From the NCBI GenBank assembly GCA_021791635.1, contig JAJYWF010000014.1, positions 1 through 33,147 of the forward strand: DNA of 33,147 bases, written 5' to 3'. The stretch is from Actinomycetes bacterium (GTDB lineage: Bacteria; Actinomycetota; Acidimicrobiia; Acidimicrobiales; RAAP-2). The position numbers and the translations under genes were made by a program. Under the pieces are notes generated by a model, which worked only from the letters and a program-made list of their open reading frames with translations, was not told the DNA's origin and ran no database searches. This document shows, piece by piece, positions 31,801 to 33,147 of the stretch. Each line of letters starts with the position of its first letter. Position 1 is the first letter of the stretch.

Positions 31801-32876
31801 GCGAGCCGGGCCACCGCTTAGCGGTCGACTGGAGATCCCTCGTGCACCGTGGCTACCAGGTGGAAGGCACTATCGGTCACGCCCGAGTTCCCGACCCGGA
31901 GCTGGCCCCGCTGTACCGGTGGTCGGAGGTCGCGACCGGGCGCACTCGGCTGACGCTGGGCGACTGTCCCTCCGGCACCGGGCAGTCATGGAGGCTCGAT
32001 GGCACGCTCGGGATGGCCTGGCGGCCGGGGTGCGCGCGGACGGGCCTTGCCGACCTGTGGGAGATGGCTCGCGGGGAAGAAGTGGCCTACACCGTCCAAC
32101 CCGAGCTCTTCGAGGCGAACGGCTACCAAACCCAACGGATCGTGGCAAGCGTCAGCTTCGAGATGTCGCCGGACTTGCTACCGCTGATCTGGGCCGAGGC
32201 TCCTCGAGCCGAACACAGCTTCGCGACTGTCTCCGATCGGGAAGCCACTCTCGCTGGCTACGAGGAGCGACGCGTCATCGGCTACATCCGACCACTTTCG
32301 CTTCCCTTGGGATCCACCACCCATGTACTGACATCGGTGCCGGAGTCATGGGTCTGTCTCCCGGGTCCCGACGGTCTCCCGGCGTCGGGCGCCTGGGTGG
32401 CGTGCTTCCCGTTCCCCGATTGTGTGCCGATGCGAACGCTGACAGCTGATCCAACTGCTCTCGAGGTCGGAGGAAGCGAGGAGGACGAGCCGACGACCTC
32501 GTTCGTCGGCTATGCATCGAGCCGGCTCGTCCCGTACGCACGACCGGTGTTCGAGGTGGAGACTGATGACGGCCATGAGCGCTGGCTCAGCCTCACGCTC
32601 CCGCCTGGGGCCCGCGTCACCGGGGTGCGTTGCTACGCGTTCGGACGGCCAAGCGACCACCTTGTCGCCCACCACGGCGATAGAGCCACGGATGAACCGG
32701 CTGTTCACGGAACTACGGTTCCTTTTTCCTCGGTGGGCGGCACTTCCACCTTGGGAGAAGCCGACCGCACCCAGCCGAGGGGTGGAAGTGGGCCTGACGG
32801 ATCCACGTCGACGTCACTACGTGATCGGCTGCGGGCTGCCAGTTGGCGCATCCGCCGCCAGCGACAGCAGCCATGA
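28833..32876 (+). CDS. 1347-aa mosaic glycosyltransferase with C-terminal repeats
   Basis: A very large cytoplasmic protein with no signal peptide or membrane helix. Residues 1-185 resemble the N-terminal Rossmann half of a GT-B enzyme (VDVLHLHSGRASADLLPAIC, GYLVGTRSVTDALVRRGV) without the donor-binding half. Residues 238-445 are a canonical GT2 domain: VSVVMPFFDHAAFVEEAI, IIVVDDGS, GPSAARNTGA, FFLDSDDMM (about 317-325) and VHEDWDFFLTLG. Residues 470-700 look like a degenerate second GT domain holding a pentapeptide-like tract (551-580). From about 880 to 1240, six or seven repeats of about 40-50 residues share PLYRW...GYQxEG-like features (PLYRW, GYQVEG, GYQTQR, GYEERR), reminiscent of DUF5648-type lectin-like repeats. 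The end is basic. I infer GT2 activity with repeats that bind the growing glycan. Confidence 0.7.
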   Translation: MTHDLQVLWMGRRPGSETPLVPVHGATAGGDVAVHCFLLGEGGAVVTNVAATGGELWTEQDFVVRGGVAQFLVEFIASRRVDVLHLHSGRASADLLPAICRAFPDLEIVASARFDGGRLDPFTEYLHLRYAGLISGYLVGTRSVTDALVRRGVPEDVIRHIPDDGDHERKELITSFYRSITTRRSHRDTSVSPTSSAAAREDLDLPSTADAARPRRGGARLSETRMTRRVTSATSARVSVVMPFFDHAAFVEEAIGSIRSQTRPVDEIIVVDDGSRRQRSDEVLTSLVDSGVSVIRQEHRGPSAARNTGAAASSGEAIFFLDSDDMMPSTQIGTALETLAAAPADVGFVYPDFEIFGDQERIVEMPPYNLYLLMLRNFCGMGCLVDRGVFDIGCKFSEDLVGVHEDWDFFLTLGAAGIHGVPNHAARLRYRHHATSRRKLIQEAEGDGRKSVASVHPELFGDASMIEVKRSWAPALSIVTSSPELVDAEGQSCADFEVLFAPGVGAMPQARGRWIVVVGPAGMDGFSDPGFVERLIRLALCNPDMSAFGLAHLEPGNLEPGNLEPGSIGRADLEPADIPIDRRSGWHRNASEPGHAAAVVINGAAYAHWRLSARLGPDGLDPVLEDLVRTQGITDWWRLAPGPIPPVVPAPHRIGTFAGTEASLLDPGLPPDNDSQNSEAHFRWSEPAPVFLPKDGLRRIPIPPRGYRDGAHAIAEGAWAHWKPESTVRLDLVRRLDGCARLEAVDDVSGPQVPNENELRVSLGRVWTEPLRGTACLAAGTDQLTNAPVYRVTNDPTLSAGELPVAYVFDSPVDDAVELAGAFERAYRSLASQIPSTTAPVLRIETGKALIDGDCSVPAHRATSTATGRFGAQLTESRTWLPLYEIALDGHRFRYSAEPDDCMLSTGSIRRTAMTVAQIATPWRAAPAAGLFEAASSDGGGTWYVSRSELLRSGEQLVESRLIGGIAHLPGLTSPLVRLIPGSPALTPVGEPGHRLAVDWRSLVHRGYQVEGTIGHARVPDPELAPLYRWSEVATGRTRLTLGDCPSGTGQSWRLDGTLGMAWRPGCARTGLADLWEMARGEEVAYTVQPELFEANGYQTQRIVASVSFEMSPDLLPLIWAEAPRAEHSFATVSDREATLAGYEERRVIGYIRPLSLPLGSTTHVLTSVPESWVCLPGPDGLPASGAWVACFPFPDCVPMRTLTADPTALEVGGSEEDEPTTSFVGYASSRLVPYARPVFEVETDDGHERWLSLTLPPGARVTGVRCYAFGRPSDHLVAHHGDRATDEPAVHGTTVPFSSVGGTSTLGEADRTQPRGGSGPDGSTSTSLRDRLRAASWRIRRQRQQP
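30483..30572 (+). repeat. Pentapeptide-like tract from 15-bp tandem repeats
   Basis: The 15-bp unit TTGGAGCCAGGGAAC is repeated twice exactly (30489-30503, 30504-30518) and once with one change (30519-30533), then once more diverged from 30549. In frame it gives six pentapeptides A/G-[H/N/S/D]-[L/I]-x-x: AHLEP, GNLEP, GNLEP, GSIGR, ADLEP, ADIPI. This fits the A(D/N)LxX pentapeptide consensus. Confidence 0.8.
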
Positions 32877-33098
32877 TCCCCTACCCTTCGTCATGGGCAT
32901 TGCGCTCACTCGGCGCGACATACCCAGTGGCCGCGTGTTTATCCTCCAGGTGGCTGATCGCCACGCCCACGTGAAGGCGTAGCCACTCACGGTCGATAGT
33001 GGGGACCGCGTGGTGACAGGGACACCGGACCTCCGCGTACTGCCTCCGAACCACCCTGGAATTCTTGGAGGCTCCTCGCCTTGGAAGAGGTTGGAGCC
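32877..33098. other. Intergenic stretch with a possible insertion-element end
   Basis: I see no convincing gene here. An open minus-strand frame (32817-33116) has no recognisable motif. GCCTCC/GGAGGC (33042-33047 with 33067-33072) forms an inverted repeat around GAACCACCCTGGAATTCTT, a sequence that resembles the left end of actinobacterial IS3-family elements as I remember them. AGAGG and GGAG upstream of ATG 33099 can serve as a ribosome binding site. Confidence 0.35.
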
Positions 33099-33147
33099 AT
33101 GGATACCCACAAGCAAACCAATCAGCCCTCACAGCGGCGCTACACCC
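33099..33147 (+). CDS. Start of a probable IS3-family transposase OrfA (partial)
   Basis: Only 16 codons are in the window: MDTHKQTNQPSQRRYT. A short polar lead-in followed by RRYT is the usual N-terminus of IS3-family OrfA proteins, where the helix-turn-helix segment (PEFK/EEKARAVRL-like) would follow. AGAGG lies about 9 nt and GGAG 3 nt before ATG 33099. The IS3-like left-end sequence just upstream supports the call. The evidence is short, so the identity is tentative. Confidence 0.4.
   Translation, partial: MDTHKQTNQPSQRRYT

Noticed and set aside
32817-33116. 99-codon minus-strand frame at the right end
   Set aside because: No motif, overlaps the end of the mosaic GT and the presumed IS end. 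Non-coding is more likely.
1-33147. tRNA or rRNA genes
   Set aside because: No stretch with tRNA-like arms or rRNA conserved sequence was seen by eye.

Overview
The window is a high-GC, actinobacterial chromosome segment of 33 kb. GTG starts are frequent, adjacent genes often overlap by a few bases, and several genes appear to be leaderless. It carries close relatives of mycobacterial cell-envelope genes: an AftD-type arabinofuranosyltransferase, a fused Rv0225/Rv0224c-type protein, and an Rv0502/Rv0501-type pair. I infer an Actinomycetota member outside the mycobacteria, possibly an Acidimicrobiia-like lineage. That assignment comes from recall of gene families, not from a search.

Layout. 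(1) 1-2057: an IS607-type insertion element on the minus strand, with an intact serine recombinase tnpA and a frameshifted tnpB-related gene that runs off the left edge. (2) 2078-3622 (-): a type-B carboxylesterase, divergent from (3) 3746-5074 (+): a secreted coiled-coil NlpC/P60 peptidoglycan hydrolase. (4) 5151-16556 (+): an envelope cluster that starts with a good sigma70-like promoter and a structured leader. It holds a DPM1/ALG5-like GT2, a GT4-methyltransferase fusion, a 1544-aa AftD-like enzyme, a 17-bp minisatellite, an HHxxxDG acyltransferase, a PlsC-like acyltransferase and an atypical SDR. (5) 16567-18289 (-): a GNAT acetyltransferase behind a class V aminotransferase. (6) 18341-24492 (+): a tightly coupled four-gene operon (two-domain GT2, coiled-coil protein, degenerate GT-B protein, YfhO-like GT-C membrane protein). 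(7) 24500-26629 (-): a two-domain GT2. (8) 26856-32876 (+): a coupled three-gene operon (WbbL-like GT2, GT2-like protein without a DxD, 1347-aa mosaic glycosyltransferase with C-terminal repeats). (9) 33099-33147: the first codons of what looks like an IS3-family transposase.

Taken together, 5-33 kb reads as a locus for assembling a cell-surface glycan. GT2/GT4 enzymes would build or decorate a lipid-linked or wall-linked saccharide on the cytoplasmic face. The polytopic AftD-like and YfhO-like proteins would add sugars outside from polyprenyl-phosphate donors, which the DPM-like GT2 could make. The acyltransferases and the methyltransferase would supply modifications. The NlpC/P60 protein remodels the wall. 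Several glycosyltransferases pair a canonical domain with a degenerate one, which is a recurring theme here. The least familiar items are the 1347-aa mosaic protein, the GT4-methyltransferase fusion next to the AftD homologue, and the structured leader at 5186-5356. All functions are inferred from motifs read by eye; no database search was possible.
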